From the NCBI RefSeq assembly GCF_023898315.1, contig NC_064616.1, positions 646,780,974 through 646,844,973 on the forward strand: DNA of 64,000 bases. The letters run 5' to 3'. The position numbers and the translations under genes were made by a program. This DNA comes from Schistocerca nitens. Its lineage: Eukaryota; Arthropoda; Insecta; Orthoptera; Acrididae. The notes under the pieces were generated by a model. It did no database searches. It worked only from the letters and a program-made list of their open reading frames with translations, and was not told where the DNA came from. Positions 54,601 to 64,000 of this stretch are shown here, one piece after another. Positions within the stretch are counted from its first letter, which is position 1; each line of letters opens with the position of its first letter.

Positions 54601-55650
54601 GCACAGATGATCTAAAAACACTGCATATCTTACATAAGGCGGCGTCGTGTGGCCGTATTAATGGGCAGACGTCCTTAACATATAGCTTTCCTTCCTGGTA
54701 ATGTCGGTTTTCGGAATCGGAACTGCCACTCCAAGTAGATCCTCAGCTGTCCTCACGAAGCTCTGTGCATGCCATTCTAATACGCCCAGTAGGGACTCCT
54801 CGCTGCCTGTACTGGATTCTAAACCATAGTACCCTGTGTGGGACCCAAGTGTAAACTAATAGCATACTGATATATGCCAGTAAAGAAGTCAAATTTCAGG
54901 GCAATGTGGTTTAATCTGTTGACTGTTATTTTATATATGTCGTGTAATGGCTATAAGTGCGGATATTTTTATATGTGGTAGCTTAATATGTACACACATC
55001 AGTGTGTTGGTTGTTTTTCTTCTCTACGTCGAAAAATGTTCCCACAAACACGTCACAAACTTTACGTCCTGATGTTTTCTGCGTGGTTGTACCTGGGCCG
55101 CGAAGTGAACGATACCCAGCAGTCTAGACTCTCTGGTTAGCGTCCACGCGTCCACACATCAATACCTGACTTGCTGCTCATGGGAAAATAAGCATTAATA
55201 GCTTTCTCTTTCCACATCTACTTATACTCGTAGTTACTAACCAGCCTGAAAACATAATAGTTGTAATAACTATAATAAGCAAATGAAGTAAATACTGATG
55301 TATACACCGTCCTGAGTCACCAACAGAAATACCTACACTTACACCGGATACACCCTGTATATACAAATAATGTACTTGTGTTTGTGTGTGTTTTACATAT
55401 TATAAAACTTTCTGCAGTGTCTAAACAATTATCAGATGAAAAGTTTCAATCAAACAATATTATCGGCTATGGATACCTGTTTCATCGGTAGTGTATCTGT
55501 TCAAGATAATTGCCAGAAGTCTCTTCGGTAGGATCAAACAATTGAAGATATATTCGTGAAAACATCAATCCCAACTAACTGTGGTTACTGATTGAGAACA
55601 TTGAGAACCTAATTAGCTAAGAGTCAATTAGAAGCTTCGCCTTTGTCTCC
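54601..55650. other. Unassigned sequence
   Basis: No gene or named repeat seen. Confidence 0.4.
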
Positions 55651-55654
55651 GCTA

Positions 55655-55880
55655 CTGACAGAGTGGTGCAATGATTCTTATACGTTATAGCCATTGAAAC
55701 TCTTGTCCGACGTCCTGATTTAAGTTACCCAAGATTTTCTTAAATTGCATTAGACTAATCCTGATATAAAAATCCTGAACTGGCCACGGACGCTTCCTTT
55801 CAGCATTCTTCCCCTGCGAAGATAACAACTCACCTCTATCGACTTCGACGAAGTGTTCATCTTTAACCTTAATGATTTCC
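55655..55880 (+). mobile_element. Decayed SINE family D
   Basis: ACAGAGTGGTGCAATGATTC head, GTCCTGATTTAAGTTACCCA body and CGGACGCTTCCTTTCAGCAT tail region. Confidence 0.5.
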
Positions 55881-57190
55881 TATTCTTTTTTCTCCTGCAT
55901 ACACATTATATCTGAGAAAGTTTGTTATTGCAGAATGTAATGGAAGCCCCAATAAAAGTTGCGCGTTCGTGCCAGAAAGTCTGTACAGCTTTTATATTAA
56001 TTCCTCTATGATAGGTGACCAGGTACTTGAATTCTCCGCTTTAAATTGCCTACATTAAACCGGTGAGGCTATGTGGTGCATGGAACGGTGTGTCATTGAC
56101 TCTGTGTGAAGGGAAAAGAGCTAAAGAACAGAAAGGTACAATACTATGTATGGAATCGTAACAGCGTAGCGATAGAGTTTTGTTAGAATATTAAAGAATT
56201 ACGTTTTGGTACAGTATGTAATTTTTTAAGTCTTAAGTCTTCCGACCGGTTTGATTCTTTCCTACGTCTTTTTGTGTTTAAAGTTGATCTTTTCATCTGT
56301 ACACAACTATTATATGCAACAAATTGTGGTGGTTACAGGATATTGTAGAGACATGTCACTGAAAGAAAAATTTTTTCCTTTCAAATATACAAACTGCTAA
56401 AGCTTCCCTTGTGACCAGCATGTGCCATTGTTTCTGCAGTAGATGTCTTGGTATACTTGAGAAGATGTTCTGAAGAACACCGTGTTCTTTTTCCGTTCTC
56501 GTGGTACTACTACGATATCCGTGGGTCTAATGGGTGTTAAGAAGTAATCTGAAATTTGGCAAATTACTGTTACCTTCCGCAGGGATAATTAGCAAAGCAC
56601 TAATACAGAACCAATATTGGTGCTGATAACGCCTTGATTTTGTGAATCATTTTTATACAAGAAATAAGAATTGAGGTTGGGGCAAAGATATCACCTATCA
56701 CGGGGTCAAATACAGCAGCGAATTTAAATCTAGCCGCTATGTTCATCGAGAAGATGTGCTAACACAGCTTCCGGGGCCAGTTTTGAGAGATCTCAAAATA
56801 TTCACCGACCGACGTCAGTGGCGCGTAAGCAGCTGTCGGCATTGGGAACGTGTCCTGTTCTAGTTAGCAGATCCACGAGTATTTCAGTTACTTTTACGCT
56901 CCGGATACTCAAGCCTGAAACGGAATTTACCCATAGGGTATTTCAAGCTTCTCCCGGAGACGAGAATGTTCAGTTTGCTAGAAAGTAAAATGAATGTACA
57001 GTGTAGTTCAAACCTTTCGACTTCATGTGGCTTACCAAAAATATGCGAACCAGTCAGCTTTTTCTAAACACACTGCGTGTGGTCATATCTTGGATGTCGT
57101 TCGACAGTGCAATACAAGTCCAAGGAAACGTAGTGTGTTTTACATTTGCGTCTACGATTTTCAAGGTAATGTGTGTGTGAAAGAAAGGAA
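55881..57190. other. Unassigned 1.3-kb stretch
   Basis: No gene or named repeat recognised. Confidence 0.4.
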
Positions 57191-57197
57191 CTATCGA

Positions 57198-57400
57198 GAA
57201 TGAATTTTCACCCTGCAGTGGAGCACGCGCTGGTTGACGCTCGCTGGGAGGTTAAAACTGTGTGCCGGACTGGGACTCGAACCTGGTACCTGTCCTTTTT
57301 CGGGCCAGTGCCGTATCCCCACAATACTCTTTCTTCCAGGAGCGCTAGTCACACAAGATATACGGGAGAACTTCTGTGAAGTTTGGGAGATAGAAGACGA
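57198..57400 (-). mobile_element. tRNA-like retroposon, family E
   Basis: Complement contains GGTTCGAGTCCCAGTCCGGC (box B), then CACACAGTTTTAACCTCCCA and CCACTGCAGGGTGAAAATTC. A related truncated piece is at 61335-61395. I recall this as a common grasshopper repeat, but the family is not named here. Confidence 0.6.
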
Positions 57401-57556
57401 GGTACAGTTATGAGGGTAGGTCGTAAGTTGTGCTTGGATGCTCACGAGAACACTGCAAGCACCGTAACCGATTTCCCAGGAACTTCGTTCAGTTGAAGAA
57501 GGATGAAAATGAGCGAACCCGTTTCTCGGCTTATCCGTGGATAACTAGACCGCTTC

Positions 57557-57704
57557 TAAAAAAAAAGAACTTAGAACTAGTTAAACCTAACTAACCTAAG
57601 GACATCACACACATCCATGCCCGAGGCAGGATTCGAACCTGCGACCGTAGCAGTCGCGCGGTTCCGGACTGCGCGCCTAGAACCGCGAGACCACCGCGGC
57701 CGGC
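57557..57704 (-). mobile_element. SINE family A, 3'-truncated, ending in a T run
   Basis: Complete head (box A and B present) but on the SINE strand it stops after CTAAGTTC and is followed directly by nine T. The last about 70 bases of the family, including the AGAGCCATTT tail, are missing. No clear target duplication. Confidence 0.85.
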
Positions 57705-58185
57705 TTTTCATTTATATACCCATGCCTGTAAAAGATAGCTACACTAATGTTTTCGAGTGTGTATTGATTTAATGCTGTCTTTATTCTTCTACTAATTCTA
57801 CGTCAGTTGTACGAATTTCAAAAATTTTGAAATTGTTTTCGGTGAAATTCCTTGTCTTGATTGCAAGCGGCAGCTTCCGAAAAAGTGATCCGTTATTCGT
57901 CGTTTGTCGCGAAATGATTGCCAACGCGCAAAATTTTCACCATTTTTACCGACGTATCGTTCCCTAGTGAGATTCATGCGAAAAAATGTCACTGTGACCA
58001 ACGGCCTTTGCGCGATGCTCGTGGTGTCCGGAATAGCTGAGCTGTGTTTCGAATGTTCCTACGATCGTAACATCCAAGGGAATGCGCCAAATTTCCCGAA
58101 GCTTAAACATATGAATAAAATACAACAATTAATATAAAAATTGATGTGAGAATTTAAAAAGATTGTAACCCCTCTGCATACTACA

Positions 58186-58226
<41 letters not shown>

Positions 58227-59150
58227 GTGTGTGTGTGTGTGTCACTTGTTCTGAAATCAAGTTGTAATTTTACAATTAATATAACGCCCTTGTATCGTCT
58301 AATTTGATAAGAAACATTCGTGAGGTAATCTTCTACGGACATTGGTAGACGAATGAAAACAATAAAAATGAAATAAATAAAAGCAATAATCTGGTTTCGA
58401 ACACGAGGCGTGAAATTACGAAGCCACGACGCTAACCAATGCGCCACGCATTACGTTTGTGAATGTTGCGCGCTAAAAGACACATAAGTACCTTGAAAAC
58501 GTTGAATGCAGCCTTTTTTGTTTTCCGGAGCTCTAAAGTATCTACGGATAAGCCGAGACAAGTGTTCGCTTGTTTTGACTCATCATTCACTGAGCGAAGT
58601 TCCTGTGAAATCGGGTGATGGCACTTTTGTGTTCCCCTCTAGATATTTGTCTGTACTTCTGTTTGTAAAGAGAGTAGGAAAACGATTGTACAGTATTGAC
58701 CTGCGCTCTTTTCCACGAGTGCAGTTGAATAAAGAGAGAGAATTAATTATTGTTCGTAATTTTTCGGGGGGAATGGCGCCATCTAGTTGTGTTCTCCATT
58801 GAACTTTGTCGCCACTGTTGTGACACCCGTCTGTTACAGCCTTGAGTCCATCCCACGCGACGCCCGGCAGTGGGCGACACCGAGCAGGCCCCGCAGCTGC
58901 CAGCTGCCAGCCTCAGTGTTTGAGTTGTTCCCATCATTTCCTAAGAGCGATCAGTCGTAAAGGAAAGACAAAGCATTTTGTCCAGAAACAGACAACACGG
59001 CGATTCAAATGACTGTCCAGCCATGTAGCCTTGCGGGGTATCCTTGGTTTCTCAGTTTCTTCAGCCAAATATTGGCCAGAACTACATGCATAATTTAAAA
59101 TAACATTATTAGGAAACAGTGATGTGCCAGGTAAATAAATTTAGTGAAAA
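57705..59150. other. Unassigned, with microsatellites and a tRNA-like relic
   Basis: A (TA)n tract (58191-58224) runs into (GT)n (58225-58242) and the repeat listed next. At about 58385-58450 the minus strand has a tRNA-like relic (GGCGCATTGGTTAGCGTCGT, GTGTTCGAAACC). No protein gene recognised. Confidence 0.45.
58225..58305 (+). repeat. GT-led interspersed repeat, copy 1
   Basis: A (GT)n run followed by CACTTGTTCTGAAATCAAGT and ending CGCCCTTGTATCGTCTAATTT. The roughly 64 bases after the GT run are identical to 60064-60127. Confidence 0.9.
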
Positions 59151-59152
59151 AG

Positions 59153-59200
59153 TCTCTATCGCTCAGTCATTTTATTAAAAATATGACCGGTTTCGGCCTC

Positions 59201-59239
<39 letters not shown>

Positions 59240-59411
59240 AATAAGACCTTAATGCACCATCCGGGTGATGATGACGAACTTGTAACAGCTGTGCTGACCC
59301 AAGTCGCAGACCAAGCGTCATCAACGTTAGGCGGATGGTGCATCATCTGAAAATGGCCTACTACTACAGGCCGAAACCGGTCATACTTTTAATGAATGAC
59401 AGCGATCGAGA
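59153..59411. mobile_element. Fold-back element E with hammerhead-like ends
   Basis: Arms TCTCTATCGCTCAGTCATTT and the complement of ATGAATGACAGCGATCGAGA, continuing through ATATGACCGGTTTCGGCC and its partner. Inner blocks AATGCACCATCC and GGATGGTGCAT also pair. A (TAG)n tract (59202-59240) sits at the position of the left stem II. The right arm has the hammerhead-like motif, the left only its GAAACCGGTC half. No coding sequence. Confidence 0.8.
59345..59384 (+). ncRNA. Hammerhead-like motif E, core mutated
   Basis: CTGAAAA (59347-59353, conserved G replaced by A), T, GGCCT/AGGCC stem (59355-59372, ACTACTAC loop), GAAA (59373-59376), CCGGTC ending GUC, with only AT/AT for stem I. Unlikely to be active. 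Confidence 0.3.
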
Positions 59412-60030
59412 TTGTTGTTTAATAATTCTACAGAAGTATTCACAGTTTCTCTTTTGTTCACCGTCAGATCTAAGATGGGCATCCATCATCGTCGTCACAG
59501 ATGTAGATGCGTTGTGAAATATCTGATATTGGCCATCATTAGCTCTGATCATTTTTAACTTTAAAAATCAGTTTTAGGGAACGATGTAGAGATTTCATTT
59601 ATCATTAATCTGGATTGACAGTTAAAAATCGTACCAGGACTGGATCTTGTATTTCCCTTTAGGCTAACCAAGCACGCCTCCTAGGCCGACACACATTCTC
59701 AATGACACTCGATATTCCGTGTTGTATATCGAACACGTATATGCAACGATTCTTCCATCACAGAGATAGCACAACTGCAAGTAAAGCAGCGGAGGACTGT
59801 ACTCCAGATAAATAACAACGCGGTAAATGCCATAAATAGCTTGTTCTACGTAAATATTTGATTTCACGTAGTATACGTAATCTGTTTGCCTTGTTAAACG
59901 TATGTTATAAAGTTACATTTGAGCTCTTTTTCTGGAATCCGCTATCGAATACGGAGCTAAAAGTATATTTAGACTGGTATTCAGGGCCCAGGTGACGCAG
60001 TTTACGATCCGCCCTGTGAAAACATGAGAC
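59412..60030. other. Unassigned sequence
   Basis: Nothing recognised. Confidence 0.4.
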
Positions 60031-60031
<1 letters not shown>

Positions 60032-60065
<34 letters not shown>

Positions 60066-60127
60066 ACTTGTTCTGAAATCAAGTTGTAATTTTACAATTA
60101 ATATAACGCCCTTGTATCGTCTAATTT
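60032..60127 (+). repeat. GT-led interspersed repeat, copy 2
   Basis: A longer (GT)n run then the same 64-base unit as copy 1, ending CTAATTT before the flanks diverge. Confidence 0.9.
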
Positions 60128-60630
60128 TAGTTTCAATTTGCTGCTACTGTCGAATGGCATAGAAAGGTCATCTGTTGAAAGCATCTGAGTAATTAGAGTG
60201 TTATAGGAATGCACTAATGCGTGATAGCTACCTTCCAGTGTTAATGGAAGGAAATGGAGTCAGAAAAACCGATGTAAGGATTTCCAACTTTATTCACACA
60301 GTTAATACGCAAGGAAATAGCAAAAGGAGTAGTATACACGTCCAGTTACCCGCCGTTCCTACTGCGTGTGCAGAGAACGTTTCTATAAACATCCTTGACG
60401 TCAAGGAAGTTTTATGGTTACATCAAGGGTTAGTGTGTTGTTTTAACTGTCCTGTTATTAACATCAATTTAAAACATATTACGTTAACTTTTTGTTTTGC
60501 TCTTCACGATAGGAGGGAATGGGCGATTAAATATTACACTCGCAAGAGGAGCAGACTGCAGGCGCTCAAGACAAAAACAGTCTTTTTGAGCACTGTTCAT
60601 GGAACTAATTAGTTGAACGACGTAGCATAA
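60128..60630. other. Unassigned, one 131-codon frame
   Basis: A plus-strand frame at 60217-60612 is open for 131 codons with no motif I recognise. Its context is repeat-rich, and I do not call it a gene. Confidence 0.35.
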
Positions 60631-60634
60631 AGAA

Positions 60635-60860
60635 GGGAAGGAATATTAGGATTTAACGCCCAGTCGACAGCGAGACCATCGGAGACAGAGTACAAACATG
60701 AATTGGAAGAGGATGATAAACGAAAATGGTAGCGCCCTTTTAAAACGAATCGTAATCGCTTTAATAGATTCAGAGGTACGACGGAAAATCTTAATTTGGC
60801 TGTGAACATTGCTCCATCTGAATGTCTTAATCAGTACTCCACCTCGTTCGGCCTTGAAGA
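60635..60860 (-). mobile_element. Decayed SINE family D
   Basis: TTTAACGCCCAGTCGACAGC (compare GTTTAACGTCCCGTCGACAA at 47324) and a mutated body end near ACTCCACCTCGTTCGGCC, the head complement. Confidence 0.6.
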
Positions 60861-61069
60861 TGGAGCTCATATCTTAACATTCCAAGTACCCGAAAGTCAA
60901 ATGGGCAACTTTGGACTTAGACACGCTGGCGTGTGTAGTGTGTGCAGTGATTGGTAGTGAGGAATAAACGAACAGTTTAGCACTAGCTCTTTATATTTTT
61001 AAACAGCTTCTTTGTAAAACAGTATTGTATTCTATGGATAAACCGAATGTTTTTGCACTGTTTTAAACA

Positions 61070-61245
61070 GACTAGTCTTGTATTCGGGAGGATCGAAGTT
61101 CCAGTCTCCATCCGGCCATCCTGATTTAGGTTTTCTGTGGTTTCCGTACATTATTTCAAGCAAATACCGGAATGGTTCCTATCATGAGGCCACGGCTGAC
61201 TCCCTGTCCTATTCTCGACAAACTACATCTGTAACTAAATAAATT
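61070..61245 (+). mobile_element. Decayed SINE family D, 5'-truncated
   Basis: TTGTATTCGGGAGGATCGAA, CCATCCTGATTTAGGTTTTC and GGAATGGTTCCTATCATGAG align with the D body. Confidence 0.65.
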
Positions 61246-61334
61246 CCTGTACAAATTAATTATGAATTTTTTCATGTTCTTAAGTTGTACCATTCCCAGT
61301 ATCGTTGTAAAGGTGATCCACGGATGAATAAAAC

Positions 61335-61446
61335 TACTGAAACTTCCTGGCAGATTAAAATTGTGTGCCGGACCGAGACTCGAGCTCGGGACCTTTGCCT
61401 TACTCGTACCACCACCACCACTACTACTTTTACTACTACTACTACT
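61335..61446 (-). repeat. Family E fragment joined to (ACC/ACT)n
   Basis: CTTCCTGGCAGATTAAAATT and GAGACTCGAGCTCGGGACCT match family E (complement of a tRNA-like head), running straight into ACC and ACT triplets (61408-61446). Confidence 0.6.
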
Positions 61447-61502
61447 GATGCAACGTGCTGCAGTTTGGATGTGACCACACAAAAAAAAAACTTCTGCACT
61501 TT

Positions 61503-61614
61503 CAATAAAATTCTTCTGGATATGTGACCGCATTGTCAATGTGTAAAATTCTCCGAAACGTCGGAGAATTTTACACATCGACAGTGTGGTCACATACCCA
61601 GGAGAATTTTATTG
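61503..61614. repeat. Perfect-looking 112-bp hairpin
   Basis: CAATAAAATTCTTCTGGATA at the left answers the complement ending GGAGAATTTTATTG at 61614; the inner arms GTGTAAAATTCTCCG and CGGAGAATTTTACAC enclose six bases. The right half has small differences. Possibly a small fold-back element. Confidence 0.85.
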
Positions 61615-62605
61615 ACTGTGACAACGCCCGCGGAAGCCACGCTTACGTTCAGCACTTCGTTTTACCATATGAACACTATTCAGTTACGCCCTAATTTATA
61701 TCCTCGACATTTCAATGAGTCAGGGCTCACTCCATGCGCTTGTTAATCGTGACCGACGAGCCGAATTGTGATGTGCAGTGTCCTCCGCTAGGATTTAGTA
61801 ATGGGCTAGTACGTGATATTTGTCATTACGCCAAAATAAAGTAAAAAAACCAGTACGTTGTCTACTACGAAAGGTTGCGAGATTTAATAGTTTCTGTTTA
61901 GTTACGAATAAACTGTTCTTTATTTCTCTTTCACGCTTATGTGACAGAGGTTTCAGTCAACATCCTTATAAACAGAAACCTTTTGGTTGAGATTTGTCTA
62001 CCGCATAGCTGGCAGCGGAAGGCTGAAACTGAAACGAGTGTGCTCAGGGACAGGTGAGCCTCTTTCGAAACGAACTGTGCATTAATTACTAGCTATTGTG
62101 TATTCAGCTAATAACACTACAGTGGATTAATAGAATAAGACGCCATAGACATACACGAATTCAGGGTTGGTGGAGATGCTTATTTTTTGTGGCCTCTGTG
62201 ATTACAGTTCCTCTGTTGATATGAACGGTTATCGTCGGTGTATTACAAGTACTAGAGTCCTAATAGACTGGTATTTGACTGAGTACTTTATGCTACATTG
62301 GTAAGCTTTCCATTATTATGTGAACGAGGACGTTGACGAGTTTTAAGGAAGAAGACTACGTAGGCGAGAGACATCGTTACTGTACGGTTGTACTTATTTT
62401 ACGTTTAGCGTATGAATAGTCTATACACAGACTGCATTCAAATCAATCGTCAGTTGATCTGAGTAATACTTTCAGCTAATATAATTATGACACTTTCAAT
62501 GGAGTACGGAAATCTATAATTGACGTACATGATCTACGCAAAACCCAAACCCACACAGGATGGTTGTCAGGTTTTCACTTTCACTTCTCGTAAATTTTTA
62601 GTGTG
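61615..62605. other. Unassigned sequence
   Basis: Nothing recognised in about 1 kb. Confidence 0.4.
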
Positions 62606-63273
62606 GTGTAGCTGATAACGTGTTGTTTGGTACCATTGTTTTGAAGGCTATTTGAATGATCTAGCGTGTTCTTGAGTTTTGCAAAATACGTTGCCAGGAC
62701 TGGTAGATTATAGTTTCGTTGCGCAACTAGTACTCCACTTGCAGTCTGCACCAGTATCGCGCCATTATTGATATAAAGTGAGGAATCATGTTCCCTGGTT
62801 CCCTAGGATCCCATATATCACCCCATATAATATTCGTTAATGGGCTAACAGACGGGTGTGATTTGATGACGGAAGTTAATACATGTTACGAACTACTTGC
62901 TCCCGTGGTGTTTGTGCATCTTCGCCACTACAAATGAGTGTAGCTGATAACGTGTTGTTTGGTACCATTGTTTTGAAGGCTATTTGAATGATCTAGCGTG
63001 TTCTTGAGTTTTGCAAAATACGTTGCCAGGACTGGTAGATTATAGTTTCGTTGCGCAACTAGTACTCCACTTGCAGTCTGCACCAGTATCGCGCCATTAT
63101 TGATATAAAGTGAGGAATCATGTTCCCTGGTTCCCTAGGATCCCATATATCACCCCATATAATATTCGTTAATGGGCTAACAGACGGGTGTGATTTGATG
63201 ACGGAAGTTAATACATGTTACGAACTACTTGCTCCCGTGGTGTTTGTGCATCTTCGCCACTACAAATGAGTGT
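62606..63273. repeat. Perfect tandem duplication, unit 332 bp
   Basis: 62606-62937 and 62938-63269 are identical as far as I can read, base for base, followed by four more bases of a third unit. The unit begins GTGTAGCTGATAACGTGTTG and ends GCCACTACAAATGA. It has no ORF and no known family. GTGTG occurs at both outer edges. Confidence 0.97.
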
Positions 63274-63611
63274 GGCGATGATCTTCGATGATCAGCATAT
63301 CATATCCTATAGCTACTTGAAAAATGTATTAAAACAAAAGCAGACTATCTAAGCAGCTTCTGTGAAGTTTCCCTCTTTTCCCCAAAATATAGACGCATCT
63401 CCTTTCCTTGATTGCCAAAGAAAAAATAAACAGTAGTTTATTACCTATTATATTGAAAATGTTCAGTCTCTTTATCCGTTTAGAATAATTACAATTTGAT
63501 TTTAGCTTTTATGTTCTCAGTGAGCCGTATTGTTTATCCTAGAATATTATCTATTCCTGTCATGGCACCTCTTATTATGAACTCTGTACATGAAGGCGTT
63601 TAATCCATTAT
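63274..63611. other. Unassigned sequence
   Basis: Nothing recognised. Confidence 0.4.
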
Positions 63612-63623
63612 ATGCCTGAGATC

Positions 63624-63816
63624 GCCGGCCGCGGTGGCCGAGCGGTTCTAGGCGCTCATCCGGAACCGCGCGACTGCTACGGTCGCAGGTTCGAATCCTG
63701 CCTCGGGCATGGATGTGTGTGACGTCCTTAGGTTAGTTAGGTTTAAGTAGTTGTACGTTCTAGGGGACTGATGACAACAGATGTTAAGTCCCATAGTGCT
63801 GAGAGCCATTTGAACC
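63624..63816 (+). mobile_element. SINE family A, full length
   Basis: Intact boxes A and B with a small deletion after GGCGCT. Exact 12-bp duplication ATGCCTGAGATC at 63612-63623 and 63817-63828. Confidence 0.95.
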
Positions 63817-64000
63817 ATGCCTGAGATCCGAAATAATGGTAACAAGAAGAGTTGTATCCTATTGCTACTCTAGTGATCGCTATTACGTAGAAAAGATGCC
63901 ACGAAAAGGTAAGATTTATTACCTTTCAACGCTTTGAGTCCCGACAGTATGAAAAAACACAAATTTAAAATTTGTCACAAAAATAAACGATTATCACCGT

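Noticed and set aside
58181..58447. 88-codon minus-strand frame ending in Tyr-Ile repeats
   Set aside because: Translation of (TA)n and (GT)n microsatellites.
60217..60612. 131-codon frame as a host gene
   Set aside because: No motif; isolated; surrounded by old repeats. A protein search would settle it.

Overview
This window reads as repeat-dense DNA from a large insect genome, most likely an orthopteran such as a Schistocerca-type grasshopper. That is an inference from the repeat families, which I recognise from memory (a tRNA-headed SINE with a CATGGATGTGTGTGATGT body, Tc1 elements and CR1-like and RTE LINEs); no database search was possible. I found no convincing host gene, structural RNA gene, CRISPR array or LTR retrovirus. 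Nearly every reading frame that makes sense is a decayed transposase or reverse transcriptase.

Layout. 0-10 kb: a CR1-like LINE (about 1.9-3.6 kb), a solo hammerhead-like motif (3.9 kb), a piggyBac C-terminal remnant carrying a SINE (4.2-4.9 kb), an RTE scrap and an internally deleted Tc1 (7.1-8.0 kb). 10-24 kb: a Tc1/RT/Tc1 mosaic (10.6-11.9 kb), several SINEs, two large fold-back elements (15.4-16.4 and 16.6-17.1 kb), a LINE 3' end, two Tc1 copies joined head to head (20.4-21.7 kb) and a third fold-back (22.4-22.8 kb). 24-33 kb: mostly unrecognised DNA, nested SINEs and a second LINE type (31.1-33.5 kb) interrupted by a 5S-rRNA-derived SINE. 33-43 kb: a decayed CR1-like LINE, a TIR element, a Tc1 remnant, a second 5S SINE, an RTE LINE whose catalytic FADD segment is inverted in place, a 315-bp palindrome and another Tc1. 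43-55 kb: a mariner-like element with flawless termini split by a SINE, three more Tc1 copies, a second TIR element, a LINE 3' end and a Tc1 joined to a LINE piece. 55-64 kb: old repeats, a fourth fold-back (59.2-59.4 kb), a shared GT-led repeat pair, a small hairpin and a perfect 332-bp tandem duplication.

How the parts relate. LINE machinery supplies integration for the SINEs: most copies have clear 10-15 bp target duplications, which also give relative ages, since SINEs sit inside the mariner, three Tc1 copies, two LINEs, the piggyBac remnant and other SINEs. The most unusual theme is a set of four non-coding fold-back elements whose arms end in a motif with hammerhead-ribozyme layout: CUGANGA, one base, a hairpin, GAAA, about six bases ending GUH, with stem I complementarity kept by different sequences at several loci. 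A second theme is in-place microinversion of about 30 bp, seen in an RTE reverse transcriptase and in a SINE.
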